DNA of 64,000 bases from Kuschelorhynchus macadamiae. Taxonomy: Eukaryota; Arthropoda; Insecta; Coleoptera; Curculionidae. The stretch covers positions 800,501 through 864,500 of the forward strand of contig JAUTXW010004705.1 in the NCBI GenBank assembly GCA_030620095.1, given 5' to 3'. Shown here piece by piece: positions 11,260 to 22,627 of the stretch (its first letter is position 1; every line of letters starts with the position of its first letter). Both the position numbers and the translations under genes were made by a program. The notes below the pieces were generated by a model. That model did no database searches, was not told the DNA's origin, and saw only the letters and a program-made list of their open reading frames with translations.

Positions 11260-11710
11260 CTACAACAAAGATTAAATTAAATACTACAGACTGAATACAA
11301 AAACTGGCTACAATTAAGATGTCATTTTTAAGATAAAAGATGAGACAGGGACCATTCTATAAAATTAAAACTTGACTTTAATAATATTTATTATACATTA
11401 TTAAGCAATCTTTTTAATTTAGTTTTCTATACTATCTACCCACTCGGTGGCCCCTAATCCACACAGGCGTTGCAGGAACTTGTTTCATTTTTTTTCACTA
11501 TTTTTTTTAAGCATAGCAGTCTCGCCTGGAAAGAATTTTTCTCTTGAGCTCTCTGGAGCATTAAAAATATGTAGTTCCTATTTGTTAACGTTGATAAAGG
11601 GTTAATAGTTACGGATACAAAAAAAGTTGGAAAACAATTTTTGCTAACCCTGTATAAACGTCTAAACTAAAGGTTACTGTAAAATTCCACAGGGTTATCA
11701 ATATCCTTAC

Positions 11711-12040
11711 ATTCGTACGGCTTCTAACGCGTTTTTGCTCAACTTCATCTATTTCTGAATGTAATCGCATAAAATCGTAAATATTTTTCATTCTGGCGTC
11801 AAACACGATCAAAACATGACACTCACTCTTCAAAGGAAACTGCCTGTTGAGCCTTGCCAAGGCAAATACCACGGTCGCAGAATTGGCTCCTTGGATATGA
11901 AACAAACAGAGCGTCACGTTTTGGTCATTTCTTGGCACGTTAGTGAAGGAGTTAGTGAGGTCCTTTACCGTGAGTTCTTTCGTACTAAATTTCGACCCCG
12001 GAAACGGTCTATATGCCAGGAGAGTTAAGCCCAAAACAAC
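11711..12040 (-). other. Exon-like open frame of unknown origin, 110 codons
   Basis: Minus-strand open stretch with no stop, preceded by TAG at a plausible acceptor (CCACATCTAG) and ending at AAT|GTAAGG, a good donor; both ends are phase 0. Its composition is richer in GC than the surroundings. It reads LTLLAYRPFPGSKFSTKEL, NVTLCLFHIQGANSATVVF and CHVLIVFDARMKNIYDFMRL. It has no LE cysteine pattern, so it is not laminin. It could be an exon of a gene nested in the intron, a captured gene fragment, or chance. I do not recognise the family. Confidence 0.35.
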
Positions 12041-12097
12041 CTAGATGTGGCTGTGGAGAGACAAACTAGATTTTGATGAAAATCGCTCAGAAATATA

Positions 12098-13010
12098 CAG
12101 GGTGTTTCACTAAAATTAAAAACGTTGATTTCTTTAAATTTAACGGGGATATCAAAACTTGATATACAGTACCTTTCTAACTGAATAAATTGTAATTATT
12201 AAGTGCTAAAACAACATAGTCGCCATCAATACAGCCGTAGCAATCGACGACGCTAAGAAAATAACGAAACAATTGTAGAAACTTTAGAAGTCCAGATTTT
12301 AAATCTACGTTTATTTCTACGACTTTTTGGTTATTTGCGCCAAATTGGTTACCCTTTTGGATTCTGAGATATAACATTTAGTAACAGTAGAATAATGATT
12401 TTTTTTCAATTAATAATTATTTTGGGACTATTTTTTTGAAATAATAAAAACTATTAGACACTTTTGACTTTTCATTCAAATTAAGATTTGATCTAAGGCA
12501 AGAGTTGAAAAGTAGTCAAATATTTTTATTACTTAAAAAAATATGTTCCAAAACAAGTCTTAGAAAAAAAAAAAACATTATTCTACAAAAAGGCACGCTG
12601 TATTTCAGAAATTAATATAACAATCCGTTTGGTGCAAATATCAAAACATTCTTAGAAATAGATGTAGAATTAAAATTTGAATAATAAAAGTATTTACAAT
12701 TGTTTGGATTTTGTCTTAGCGCTTAAAAATTACAATTTAATTTACTCAATTAAAAAGATACTTTTACCAAATTTTAATATCACGTTAATAAGCGTGAAAT
12801 CGACTTTTGGAAATTAAGTAAAACACCCTGTATATAACCATGCAATAACCAGTATAGCAATCAAGTTAATGCATATACCAAACATTATGTTAGAAAAATG
12901 CTTATTTTTTATATGTCAGCTTTAAAGTTCTTGCAATTGTTTTGTTTTTTACGCTATTTATCCTTGATATCCTCGTTAATTCCCGAGGAAAACTATTCTA
13001 TAAAATTTGC
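12098..13010. mobile_element. Non-autonomous CAGGGTG-ended element
   Basis: Inverted ends at 12098 (CAGGGTGTTTCACTAAAATT) and 12830 (reverse complement CAGGGTGTTTTACTTAATTT), each next to TA, with about 120 bp of inverted similarity (a GATAT-CAAAA stretch and an AATTGTAATT-AAGYGCTAA stretch). Sequence to the right (12830-13010) resembles the outer arm of the 22526-24815 element, so 12830 may be an internal end motif rather than the true boundary. No coding. Confidence 0.65.
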
Positions 13011-14302
13011 ATATTTTGGAAACTCTTGTACTTAACGTCGAATTCTGAACTCAAAATATTAATCAGGGGCGTCTCGAATGAGAGGGAAAGATATTCTTGG
13101 TTTAATTCGTTAGGCTAGACCGTTTTTAAACAAATTAATCTGAAAATTGCCTCAATTAAAACGTTTAAAATTTAAATTCTCTGTTTAAGAAAATTTTTAA
13201 ATTAATTTTGTTCGAAAACGGTGTGTCTTAAGAAATTAAACTAAAAGCACCTATCTTTCCTAGAAAACCTTGAGTTTATTGTAATTTGGAATTGTAAATT
13301 GAAAAAATCAACGTAGAAAAAAATTAGGATGACTTTTATCTCTCTCCCTCCTATTTGGGACGGACCTGTTTAAGTAAGAAATGGTATATTTAAATTCAGA
13401 ATTCGACTCAGCGTATAAAAGTTACGAAAATACCCAATTTCATATTTTTAACCTGAAAATCGGTACTATGATTTATACTTATCACTGAACTGCTTAAAAT
13501 AATTAAATACACTTTTCACAGTTCTTTGTAACTTTTAATCATGTAATTTATTTAAAATTCATATTTTGACAACTGTCAAAGAAATATTTTTATTCCTCGT
13601 AAGTTCCGAACGATTTAAAACTTGTAAATAAGATTTTCATATAGATTTTAATGACGTAATCTATATATAATTTTTTTTTTTAAACCTATAAACAAAACTA
13701 ACTTAGACCGACTTTCTTAATATGAGACCCATAGTTCAATGTAAGTTTTAATGACGTAATTTACTAAAAAGATATCTTGACTTACGTCAAAAACATTTAT
13801 TTTCTTATAACTTCTGAACAGTTTATTTGAAAAAAATTTTTCTTTGCTATGTATTTCTTGCACCCTGTATGCTTAAAATCTATTTCATATAAACCTTTGT
13901 ATTGTACAATGAGTCTCTTATATTTTAATTTTTTCTATAATATATAAATAAAAAAAAAGTTAAAGAGGTAGTCCATATAGAATATTCCTTTCGAAATTTG
14001 GGCAAAACAGTCAGTACTAATAGCTGTCAGGCCACATACGATTGAAAGAGCCGATCTCTGCGAAGCAGAAAATAACAGACTATATTTAATTTATCTCATC
14101 TTACACACGTAAAGCACAAACAACTTCAAGAGTTGGGCTTTATCGATACAAAAAATGATCAAAAATAATATTAATAATTAAAAAAGTTATTAACAGTGCT
14201 GGCTCCTATGTGACTTTGTAGACCACACTGTGTATCATCTAACCTAAATCAGGATTTCATGTACAAATTTTTGTTATGGAATTATAAAAAAATGTTACTT
14301 AC
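13011..14302. other. Intron sequence with a single orphan CACCCTGTA motif
   Basis: AT-rich and without genes. One CACCCTGTATGC motif at 13862 has no visible partner. Confidence 0.35.
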
Positions 14303-14427
14303 CTTCTGTATTTCCTTTACAGGCCAAACACTGACCTGTTTTTCTGTCACAAGGACCTCCGTTGCAGTCACACGGCTTACAACTGTTTCCAACTTCTAAA
14401 GGGTCTCCAAAGTAGCCATCGTCACAT
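14303..14427 (-). CDS. wb: Laminin alpha exon: end of LE7, LE8 start
   Basis: 125 bp. One base completes an isoleucine, then CDDGYFGDPLEVGNSCKPC (end of LE7) and DCNGGPCDRKTGQCLAC, KGNTEG (LE8), ending one base into a glycine at GAAG|GTAAGTAAC. The acceptor is TTATTACAG. The GYFGDPL motif is the classic C-terminal LE signature. Flanking introns are 7.8 kb upstream and 3.0 kb downstream. Confidence 0.92.
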
Positions 14428-15700
14428 CTGTAATAATTTCAAAATTTATATTTTTCCTAATTTTTAGACTATGAGGGTTAATAGATACGATAAATGGTAA
14501 GTGATAGTAACAGCCTTAGAGTAAGAATAAAAATAGAGTTCATTATATACATATTTAGCCACTGCCAAGAATACCTCACAGTATAAAGTCGATCGTTCGA
14601 CGATGCCAAGCCTAGCTAGGAACTCTAATGTTTATACGAATTTATATTACGGTGAATATGTTTAAACATGATGCAATAAAATTTTTATACAAAAAATAGT
14701 CTAAGCAGTATAAAGAAATTACTTTTATTGCAAAATAGTAAAATACATGCTGAAATACCCAAAGCCTCAGATGAGATTACACCAGTAACAAGAGTTTTAG
14801 TTAGATATGGTAACCTCAATTGACAACTCCACGTATTAGACGATCCCATTATCGTATTATACCATCCCACTTTCATTGACAAGGGATCCTTGTAGTAAAA
14901 AAGTATAATAGTCTACAGTAAAGATTGTTACAGGGTCACGTGACCGGCGTGTCTTAAAAACCAATAGTGGGTCGTGAAAATAGAATAAACTTTAACATTA
15001 AAGTAATCAATTTGCTGAAAAATATTTTAATCCAAAAATTAATTCAATTAAAATTGTCATTAGGTACCAAGCTTTTCTTAGCTTCACTACTGCATGTGTT
15101 TTAATCTATTTTTGTGTAATTGTTGATATGGCTCAAATCTTCTAATTATATGTTGCCTTACTTCAAGAAGCAGCGTTCTAAAGGTGTGGTGACATTAGAA
15201 GAACATTGATTTTTTACATATTTAATAAATAAGTTTTATTTACTATATCTTGGACATTGCGAAACTAGGAGCTTTAGTTGACCTAACTATTGTGAGGCAA
15301 TGTGAGTTTGTAAAAAAATGGCCGTTTAAGTTTGGAATTGTCTTAATCATTAAGTAAACAGCTAGATTTCCTTTTCCAGAGGACTTGTTATTTCTAATGG
15401 AAGATACCTTAATCACTTATTTCACATAACGTATTGACCAATCCGATTCAGTATAACAGAACGTTTATTTCGTCGGGGGTCATATGAGAATCCTCAGAAG
15501 CAAAATGACACAAGAAAGACACTGAGGGGAGTTTCTTGACGATTACAGTGTTGGTAAAAGAACTTAAATGGTTATTCTTTGGGTAATTAAAAGAAAAAAT
15601 ATGTTCGTAAACAGGTAAAAATCTTTTATTTTTTAAATTTAACTATTAACTTGGAATAACAATATGACAATTGGCTATTCTATTTTTATCTCATAGCGCT
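14428..15700. other. Intron sequence, nothing recognised
   Basis: No supported gene, repeat end or open frame of interest. One short open stretch at 14685-14882 has no recognisable motif. Confidence 0.35.
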
Positions 15701-15704
15701 CGCT

Positions 15705-17580
15705 TTTCTTTACTTTCCTCGCAAGGGGAAAGTATTCTAGTTGCAAAAAAACATGTTTTGGTTAAAAATTAAAGGTCATATGGTGATGAGGTAGTATCAT
15801 TTTGATAAAAATCAAATACGGCAGAACAAAATGGCGGCCTAATGAAATGTTAAAAAATTATTACTAAAAAACTGCTTATCCATTTTATCCAAATTTTGCA
15901 GAAAAATTAGGTGTGACATGATCAACTGATAAGTTTTACTTCAAATCCAAAACGGCGGCCTAATAAAATGTTATAAAAGTCAATGCAGAAAACTACTGAA
16001 TCGATTATGTTCAAATTTTGCGCAAAAATCAAATATTATATGGGGATGAACTGGTAAAAATGTTGAGACAAATTCAAAATGGGGGAACAAAACGGTGGTC
16101 TAATTAAATGGTTAAAAATATTTGAAAAAAGTACTTATCGGATTGATTGATTGATGACATCCCCGTTTTGAATATTCATTAGTAAAAATGTATGAATTGC
16201 TCACTTAATATCGATTTTTAATCAAATCTGCATAAATATTAAAGTTCGCTCGCAATCTAGGCATTCCTACATTCATTTTTTAAATATTTACTAAAAATGT
16301 ATGATATGTATTCTCAAATACCCCCAGATGCCTACTTTCTTTCAGCCAAATCTATACAAATGTTAAAATTTCGCCGCTATGTTGGCATTACAATCTTGAA
16401 AATGTTGACAAATGCCGACTTTTAATCAAATCAGCAAAAAATTTAAAATTAGTCTATTATGGCGGTGCCGCCATTTTTAATTCTCAAATATTGATAAAAA
16501 TTTCATAACTTTTATTCTTAAATACTTCTAGATACTGATATTTCAGCCGAATCTGTACAAATGACAAAATTCGTTCGCTATATTGGCCCCACCATTTTGA
16601 TTTTTGTTGTGCATTCTTAAATAATCCCCACAAATGTTACAATCATCCGTCCGACCGGTTAACATTGTCATTTTGACACCGCTATTTTGAATTTTCAAAT
16701 GCTGACACTCTTAAATTTTCCTAGGCACCGATTTTCAGTTTTAGCTACACATGTAACAAAATTCGTCGGCCGCATTGGCGCCGCCCTTTTGGATTCCTAA
16801 ACGCTGGCTAAAAAAATTCGGATTTTTTATATCCGAAAGTTTATGCATGTCAAATATGAAAATAATCGGTAATGGAAGTGCTCAAAAAGCCATTACAAGA
16901 TTTGAACCAGACATACAAACGTACAATCAGAAGGAAGGAATAAAAGCGCGTTAAAAGCATTGATTTTAGTTTAAAACTATAACACTCATATTCACTAAAG
17001 AGGTTTCACTTTAGACAAGGTCTAACTTGACAGTTACAGGTTTGAGATGACATTTTTAACAACTGAACAAATAATTTTTCTAAATATCACAATTACAAAA
17101 TGATAGTGACATAAGGAAAACGTAACTAAAAACTAAAGTTTAATAATATATAAATAACTAATTTCCTTTTAAACTTACCCAACCAAATGGTTCGATTTTA
17201 AATAGTGAAGTAGGGAGCGATTACTTCTTTGAAATTTGGAATTATTAAGGAATAGGTAAGAATCCTTCCTTTTGTTAACGATAATGAAGCACGGCATATT
17301 TCTTCTTTTTCGTACATCAAATATTTTAACAGGTCGTCATTTTGTTTCGCCATATTCAATTCATACCAATATTTTACCACCTTTTTTTCTATACCAGACG
17401 TAAATTTTGTGGAAAATTAAATAAAATTAAAGTTAATCGAGTAAGTAGATTTTTTAGTTATACCGAAACAGACCGACCGACCGACCGACCGACAACAATG
17501 GAAAAACATCAAGATCTGTAAAAATCCGGAACTATGATTTTTTCACGATTAATGATATTTCCTTATGCGGAAAGTGAAAA
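15705..17580. repeat. Composite repeat: CGCCATTTTGTT units with facing ends
   Basis: The left end (15709) reads TTACTTTCCTCGCAAGGGGAAAGT and the right end (about 17555-17580) reads inversely (ATTTCCTTATGCGGAAAGT), each backed by blocks containing AAAATGGCGGCCTAATGAAAT (left, reversed) or GTAAGTAG-TTTTTTAG and a GACC run (right, 17471-17493). Between them, 16140-16850 is an imperfect tandem array of four or five units of roughly 125-150 bp, each with an AATCTGTACAAATG-type stretch and TTGGCGCCGCCATTTTGA-type stretch. Related single blocks occur at 36140, 40420, 53395, 55960 and 61085. Confidence 0.6.
16980..17110. repeat. MITE with CATATTCACTAA end, truncated copy 2
   Basis: Reads AACACTCATATTCACTAAAG, then AGACAAGGTCTAACTTGACA and GATGACATTTTTAACAACTG, matching the left half of the 10777 copy. 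The right inverted end is missing. It sits inside the 15705-17580 composite repeat. Confidence 0.65.
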
Positions 17581-18366
17581 CTCGCGCCGTCACTGGCATT
17601 CGTCAACAAATGGCTATGGCTTGGATATGGGCTATCCCCACTTCTTCTTTTATCGTAAACATTGGTCGATAGAATGTGAAAAATAGAGGAACCATGTTGG
17701 CGCATACCCCTAACGTGATTTATGAATGACTTGTTATCTCTACTTTAATTCTTACTCTAAGGTTACAGCTCGTCAAATGTAACTTGGCGGTGGTTCAATA
17801 AGTATATTTCTAATAATTTACAATTTTATTAGAGTGTTGGCGAGATGAAAATTAATACGAAACCTTTTACGGTTAGAGACAATCAAAAATAATATTTTTT
17901 TATCTATGAGCAGACCACGAAGACCACCGGCCTAAGAACTAGGAACCGTGGTAGTTTTAAAAAAGAAAGGAGTTTATTAGAGCAGTATTTAAAGGCTTGC
18001 AGATTAGGAAAAGACGGAAAGGCCTTTGCTAGTACCACACTCTGTAATGTGTAAGATCTTGAATTTTTGCAGTTGGACTGTGAATGCATGCATGTTGGTC
18101 GATGCTCGGGTCTCCCTAATAAAAACAACTAAAGTAGGCATAATGGAAGATCAGATGACAGAATTCGTGGTAGTATCTGTAAAACAGAGCCAGATCGCTC
18201 TCAATTCGACTACGCTCTACAAGCTTCCTTGCGATATATCACGGATCATCAGGCAAATAGTTTTTGTTTGGACAGGGTTAAGGATGTCAAGATTGAAGGA
18301 GATGCTGCTCCACATATATGCGAAGAATACTTAAGGCTGGGTCCAATTTGCAAAGTATAAAGTGTG
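17581..18366. other. Unassigned sequence, perhaps the left half of a disrupted retroelement
   Basis: A partly open plus-strand stretch (17900-18340) ends at the left boundary of the 18369-21500 element, and a Penelope-like fragment starts right after that element at about 21540, so both may belong to one interrupted copy. I could not recognise a domain in 17900-18340 itself. Confidence 0.3.
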
Positions 18367-19420
18367 TACAGGGTGATCAGTTAAGGGTAGCGAGCGGCAA
18401 TATCTCATAAGATATTGGTCCTATAGATTTGAGAAAAAAAATCGTAATAAAAGTCGCCAAGAGAAATTGCTGAAAATTATTTTCGAGTTTGTCAAACGTC
18501 CGCTAGAGGGCGTAACAATAGAATTTTGCCTAATGAAAATATATCGATGATATCATTTTCATATTTAGTGACCATTTCCCTACACTTTTTGTCTAAAATG
18601 TTTTGTTCTATATATCAAAATAATGCGGTGGGGGAAGGTCAATTGTTTTTTCAAACAAACCAAGATGTCTCCCGTTTCTTTTGACCGATTTTAGCAAACT
18701 TAGGCTCATATGAAAGAGCATAATCTGCACAACAAAACGCTTATTTGGTTTTGAATTTTTGACTTTTGCTGGCGTCGCTAGATGGCGTTAACTGAATTAG
18801 TAGCATATTTTTTAGGTTTTTTCAAAAAAAAAAACAAATGTAATGGTATATTCATTTTTACATATTTTAAAAGGGGATAAATTTCTCTAAAATTTAATGA
18901 AAATAATTTATCATCTATCTTTTTTTGAACTGTTGATATTGACCAAAATATTATTTTATTTTATTAAAAAATGGCACGCCACTGCTTTTTGTCAAAATAA
19001 AAATTATTTTCGTAATCACTTATTAGTTGCTAACAAAAAGAACCTCTTGACTTTTTTTCGTTAGACGAACGGTTTTGGATTGAAAAAATAAGATGTTTAA
19101 CAATGATAACTATAAGGTTCAAAATTATTTTTAAATATTACATCTCACAATAATAAAATTATTACCTATTATTTTTATCATTAATAATCATTTAATTATC
19201 GAGATAATGCTTTAGTTCATAATTTATTATTAATAATTATTATTATTTCATAAATTAAATTAAAAATCAAACTTAACTAACATCGCATTTAAGCGAAGCA
19301 GGCCATGATCTACGTTAAGAAAAAAACACCAAATTGTCAATCACGTTGATATTCATTCTGATAGTTCCTGCTATTGACATCTAATTTAATGTTATGTAAA
19401 AAGTATTTTTACAACAAATC

Positions 19421-20452
19421 ATGCCTTTTACGAATGAAGAAGCCTTTGATATGTTGAGAATTTATTTTCAATGTTTTGAAAATGCGATTGCTTCTAGGAT
19501 TGCGTTATTCCGAAGACACCATTCGAGAATGGTTTTTCAGTATGCAACATGGCCAAGTGCAACCAACTCCAACTTTGAGAAGAAATCGTAGAGTAAGAAG
19601 AGAAGATAACATTATAAATGTGTTGGCTTATATTCATGCAGACCCCCATTTAAGCATAAGAGAGATCTCCAGAGATTTAGGAATATCCTATGGCTCAGTG
19701 CAAAAATATTAATGGATTTTAAAATGCATCCATATCACATCGTGATTCATCAAGCCCTAAATGACACTGACTTTGAACGTAGGCTCGATTACTGCTACTG
19801 GCTTAGAGACTTCATTAGGGAAAATATAAAAAATATTTTGTCACAAATATTGTGAACAGACAAAGCATCGTTTTGCAGTAATGGCAGGGTAAATATTCAT
19901 AACGTGCATTACTGGTCGGACACTACTCCACACTGGTTACGTGAAGATTATCAGCAAGGTCGATGGAGCGTCAACGTCTGGTGCGGTGTTATTAATGGTG
20001 CTATTATCGGTCCGCACATCTTTAATGGCAATCTAACCGGTGACATGTATTTGAACTTTTTATTTAACGATTTACCAGGACTCTTAGAAAATGTGCCTTT
20101 ACAAGTAAGAAGAAACATGTGGTTTCAACAAGACGGATGCCCGGCACATTATTCACGAAATGTGCAAGATTTTTTGAACAGGCATTTTCCTAACCGTTGG
20201 ATTGGTAGATGCAGTCTATTTTTCTGGCTACCACGGTCCCCCGATTTAACCTGCCTTGATTTTTATCTGTGGAGTCGAATAAAGGATTTGGTATATAAAA
20301 CTCGACCAACTACTCGAGAAGACATGATAGTCCGAATTCAAAACGCCATAAATATTATACCAAGAGCGGCAATTGAGACAACTGTCAAGAGATTGGACCA
20401 GTGCATTCAAAATAATGGACAACTTTTTGAACATTTACGACAAAACTATTAA
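19421..20452 (+). pseudogene. DD41D mariner-like transposase, several breaks
   Basis: Starts MPFTNEEAFDMLRIYFQCFE at an ATG (19421), shifts frame near 19490 to REDNIINVLAYIHADPHLS and DLGISYGSVQKY, then stops; the middle is broken. From about 19860 a frame opens after a stop with TDKASF (first acid), SVNVWCGVINGAIIGPHIF, FQQDGCPAHYS (second acid) and PRSPDLTCLDFYLW (third acid, 41 residues later), ending NNGQLFEHLRQNY. All three acids survive, but the N-terminal half is disrupted. Confidence 0.85.
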
Positions 20453-20458
20453 TTTATT

Positions 20459-20850
20459 TTTAACGTTTCTTTTTAAAGTTCCATGTTATTGTTTTTAGTG
20501 TTATTGCTCCTGCTGTTGTTGGACAGTTTTATTAAGATTTTTCATTCTTAAACATCTTATTTTTTCAATCCAAAACTGTTCGTCTAACGAAAAAAAGTCA
20601 AGAGGTTCTTTTTGTTAGCAACTAATAAGTGAATACGAAAATGATTTTTATTTTGACGTTTATTTTTAAAGTTCCATGTTCTTGTTTTTAGTGTTATTGC
20701 TCCTGCTGTTGTTGGACAGTTTTATTAAGATTTTTCATTGTTAAACATCTTATTTTTTCAATCCAAAACTGTTCGTCTAACGAAAAAAAGTCAAGGGGTT
20801 CTTTTTGTTAGCAACTAATAAGTGATTACGAAAATGATTTTTATTTTGAC
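20459..20850 (+). repeat. Tandem duplication of about 195 bp at the inner edge of the right arm
   Basis: Two copies, 20459-20658 and 20659-20850, share AAAGTTCCATGTT, TTATTGCTCCTGCTGTTGTT and CCAAAACTGTTCGTCTAACG with few differences. The second copy continues into the right inverted arm. It is therefore a local duplication spanning the 3' untranslated region and the start of the arm. Confidence 0.85.
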
Positions 20851-21539
20851 AAAAAGCAGTGGCGTGCCATTTTTTAATAAAATAAAATAATATTTTGATC
20901 AATATCAACGGTTCAAAAAAAGGTAGATGATAAATTATTTTCATTAAATTATAGAGAAATGTATCCCCTTTTAAAATATGTAAAAATGAATATACCATTA
21001 CATTTGTTTTTTTTTGAAAAAAACTAAAAAATATGCTACTAATTCAGTTAACGCCATCTAGCGACGCCAGCAAAAGTCAAAAATTCAAAACCAAATAAGC
21101 GTTTTGTAGTGCAAATTATGCTCTTTCATATCAGCCTAAGTTTGCTAAAATCGGTCAAAAGAAACGGGAGACATCTTGGTTTGTTTGGAAAAACAATTGA
21201 ACTTCCCCCGCTGTTTTATTTTGATATATAGAACAAAACATTTTAGACAAAAAGTGTAGGGAAATGGTCACTAAATATGAAAATGATATCATCGATATAT
21301 TTTCATTAGGCAAAATTCTATAAAAACCCCATTTTTCTACTTGGTGTTGGTTGTTACGCCCTCTAGCGGACGTTTGACAAACTCGAAAATAATTTTCAGC
21401 AATTTCTCTTGGCCACTTTTATTACGATTTTTCTTCTCAAATCTATACGACCAATATCTTATGAGATATGGCCGCTAGCTACCCTTAACTGATCACCCTG
21501 TACAATTTGGCAGAAGAAAAATCCCATTTTCTCTGTGCA

Positions 21540-22010
21540 ATTGAAGTGAATTCTGAATACGAAGAAGTGTGTAAAATTCGTTTTCCTACGATAACTTGTA
21601 TGTAGGTGAAACTGGACGGCCTGTGTCTACTAGACTTAAAGAATATGAAAAAATGTATAAGTAGAAAACAAATTGTTTTATCCGCTGATGATTAATGTAA
21701 AATATACCGAGGTTCTTTCATCAGTTTCGAGATATTATTACATTACATTATTACAAAAGGAAGATTTCAGAAGATATGTTGCCGCTAGTTGCCACATCAG
21801 GCATAGAAACCAATCACTAAAGTGAACCACTCGTCGATAAGTATAGGTCGAGTATAAATACTTGAATTCGGAGCTTATTCAGTGTTTCGATCCTATGCAG
21901 TGAATATCCCTGAAGATGTCTCGTACAATAGCAGACAAAACCTCGGAAAGAAATTCCATTTTAACGCGGTCTAAACGCAGGAACCACGATTTCTTACTTT
22001 TTTCACATCT
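21540..22010 (+). pseudogene. Penelope-like fragment: GIY-YIG start and element tail
   Basis: At 21594 the frame reads YVGETGRPVSTRLKEYEKM, the opening of the GIY-YIG endonuclease, then breaks down. At 21905-21990 is the tail motif CCTGAAGATGTCTCGTACAA followed by GACAAAACCTCGG and TTAACGCGGTCTAAACGCAG. The same tail occurs at 31760-31850 and 37770-37895. Fragmentary and inactive. Confidence 0.65.
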
Positions 22011-22239
22011 GATTAGTCTAAGAGTAACCTTTGGCATAAGCGAAGCAGGAAGAAGAGGTTAGAGTAGATTATCTATCGATTTTTGCTAAGGATTGGTATA
22101 TTTATTGGCAATAAAAAATTAAGTTTCTAATGTTTGTGTTGAAAACACACCTGGCTTAAAAAATACCATTTTTTTTCATCATTTTAGCATGTCGATTTTT
22201 AAGAACACCTGAATATTAACAATGTTTTTATATACTTAC

Positions 22240-22477
22240 ATTTCACAGTGATCTCCCGTATACCCCCTCGGACATTGAGTGCAGACGTAGCCCCCTTCAT
22301 TGTTCAAATTAAAATAATCCAACTGGCAACTGGGACTGAAGTTATTTTCGAAATTCTCTAGGGGACATGCGCATTTTTTGCAATCTTCGGAGGTTCCCCT
22401 TAGGGGGTTTCCATAGAAGCCGACGCCACAGCGTTCGCATTTTTCTCCAATGGTGTTGTGTTCGCAGAAACATTCCC
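22240..22477 (-). CDS. wb: Laminin alpha exon: LE6 and most of LE7
   Basis: 238 bp. Two bases complete a glycine, then ECFCEHNTIGEKCERCGVGF, YGNPLRGTSEDCKKC (LE6), and ACPLENFENNFSPSCQLDYF, GYVCTQCPRGYTGDHCE (LE7, with the long insert usual for the LE just after the laminin IV region of alpha chains). It ends two bases into an isoleucine at GAAAT|GTAAGTAT. The acceptor TTTATGTTAG is only 13 bp from a 69-bp tandem duplication at 22491. Confidence 0.93.
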
Positions 22478-22490
22478 CTAACATAAAGTA

Positions 22491-22627
22491 AATTTAAATA
22501 GTCTCACATAATATATAATATTATACAGGGTGTTTCCATTAAAACTCCCAATGTTTGTAAATTTAAATAGTCTCACATAATATATAATATTATATAGGGT
22601 GTTTCCATTAAAACTCCCAATGTTTTT
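22491..22627. repeat. Tandem duplication, 69-bp period, next to an exon acceptor
   Basis: Copies 22491-22559 and 22560-22627 share AATTTAAATAGTCTCACATA and AGGGTGTTTCCATTAAAACT; the first reads TACAGGG, the second TATAGGG. The duplicated unit includes the left end of the adjoining element. Confidence 0.85.

Larger units (their letters stand above)
18369..21500 (+). mobile_element. DD41D mariner-like element with about 740-bp inverted arms
   Basis: 3132 bp between TA at 18367-18368 and 21501-21502. Both ends read CAGGGTGATCAGTTAAGGGTAGC. The left arm runs to about 19105 and the right arm from about 20738; they are inverted copies with scattered differences. Each carries CGCTAGAGGGCGTAAC and a CGCTAGATGGCGTTAACTG motif. 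The transposase remnant lies between them on the plus strand. Confidence 0.85.

Noticed and set aside
11075..11275. Plus-strand open frame opposite a laminin exon
   Set aside because: Shadow of the 11259-11090 exon, no motif of its own. The same holds for frames opposite 5304-5481 and 33890-34030.
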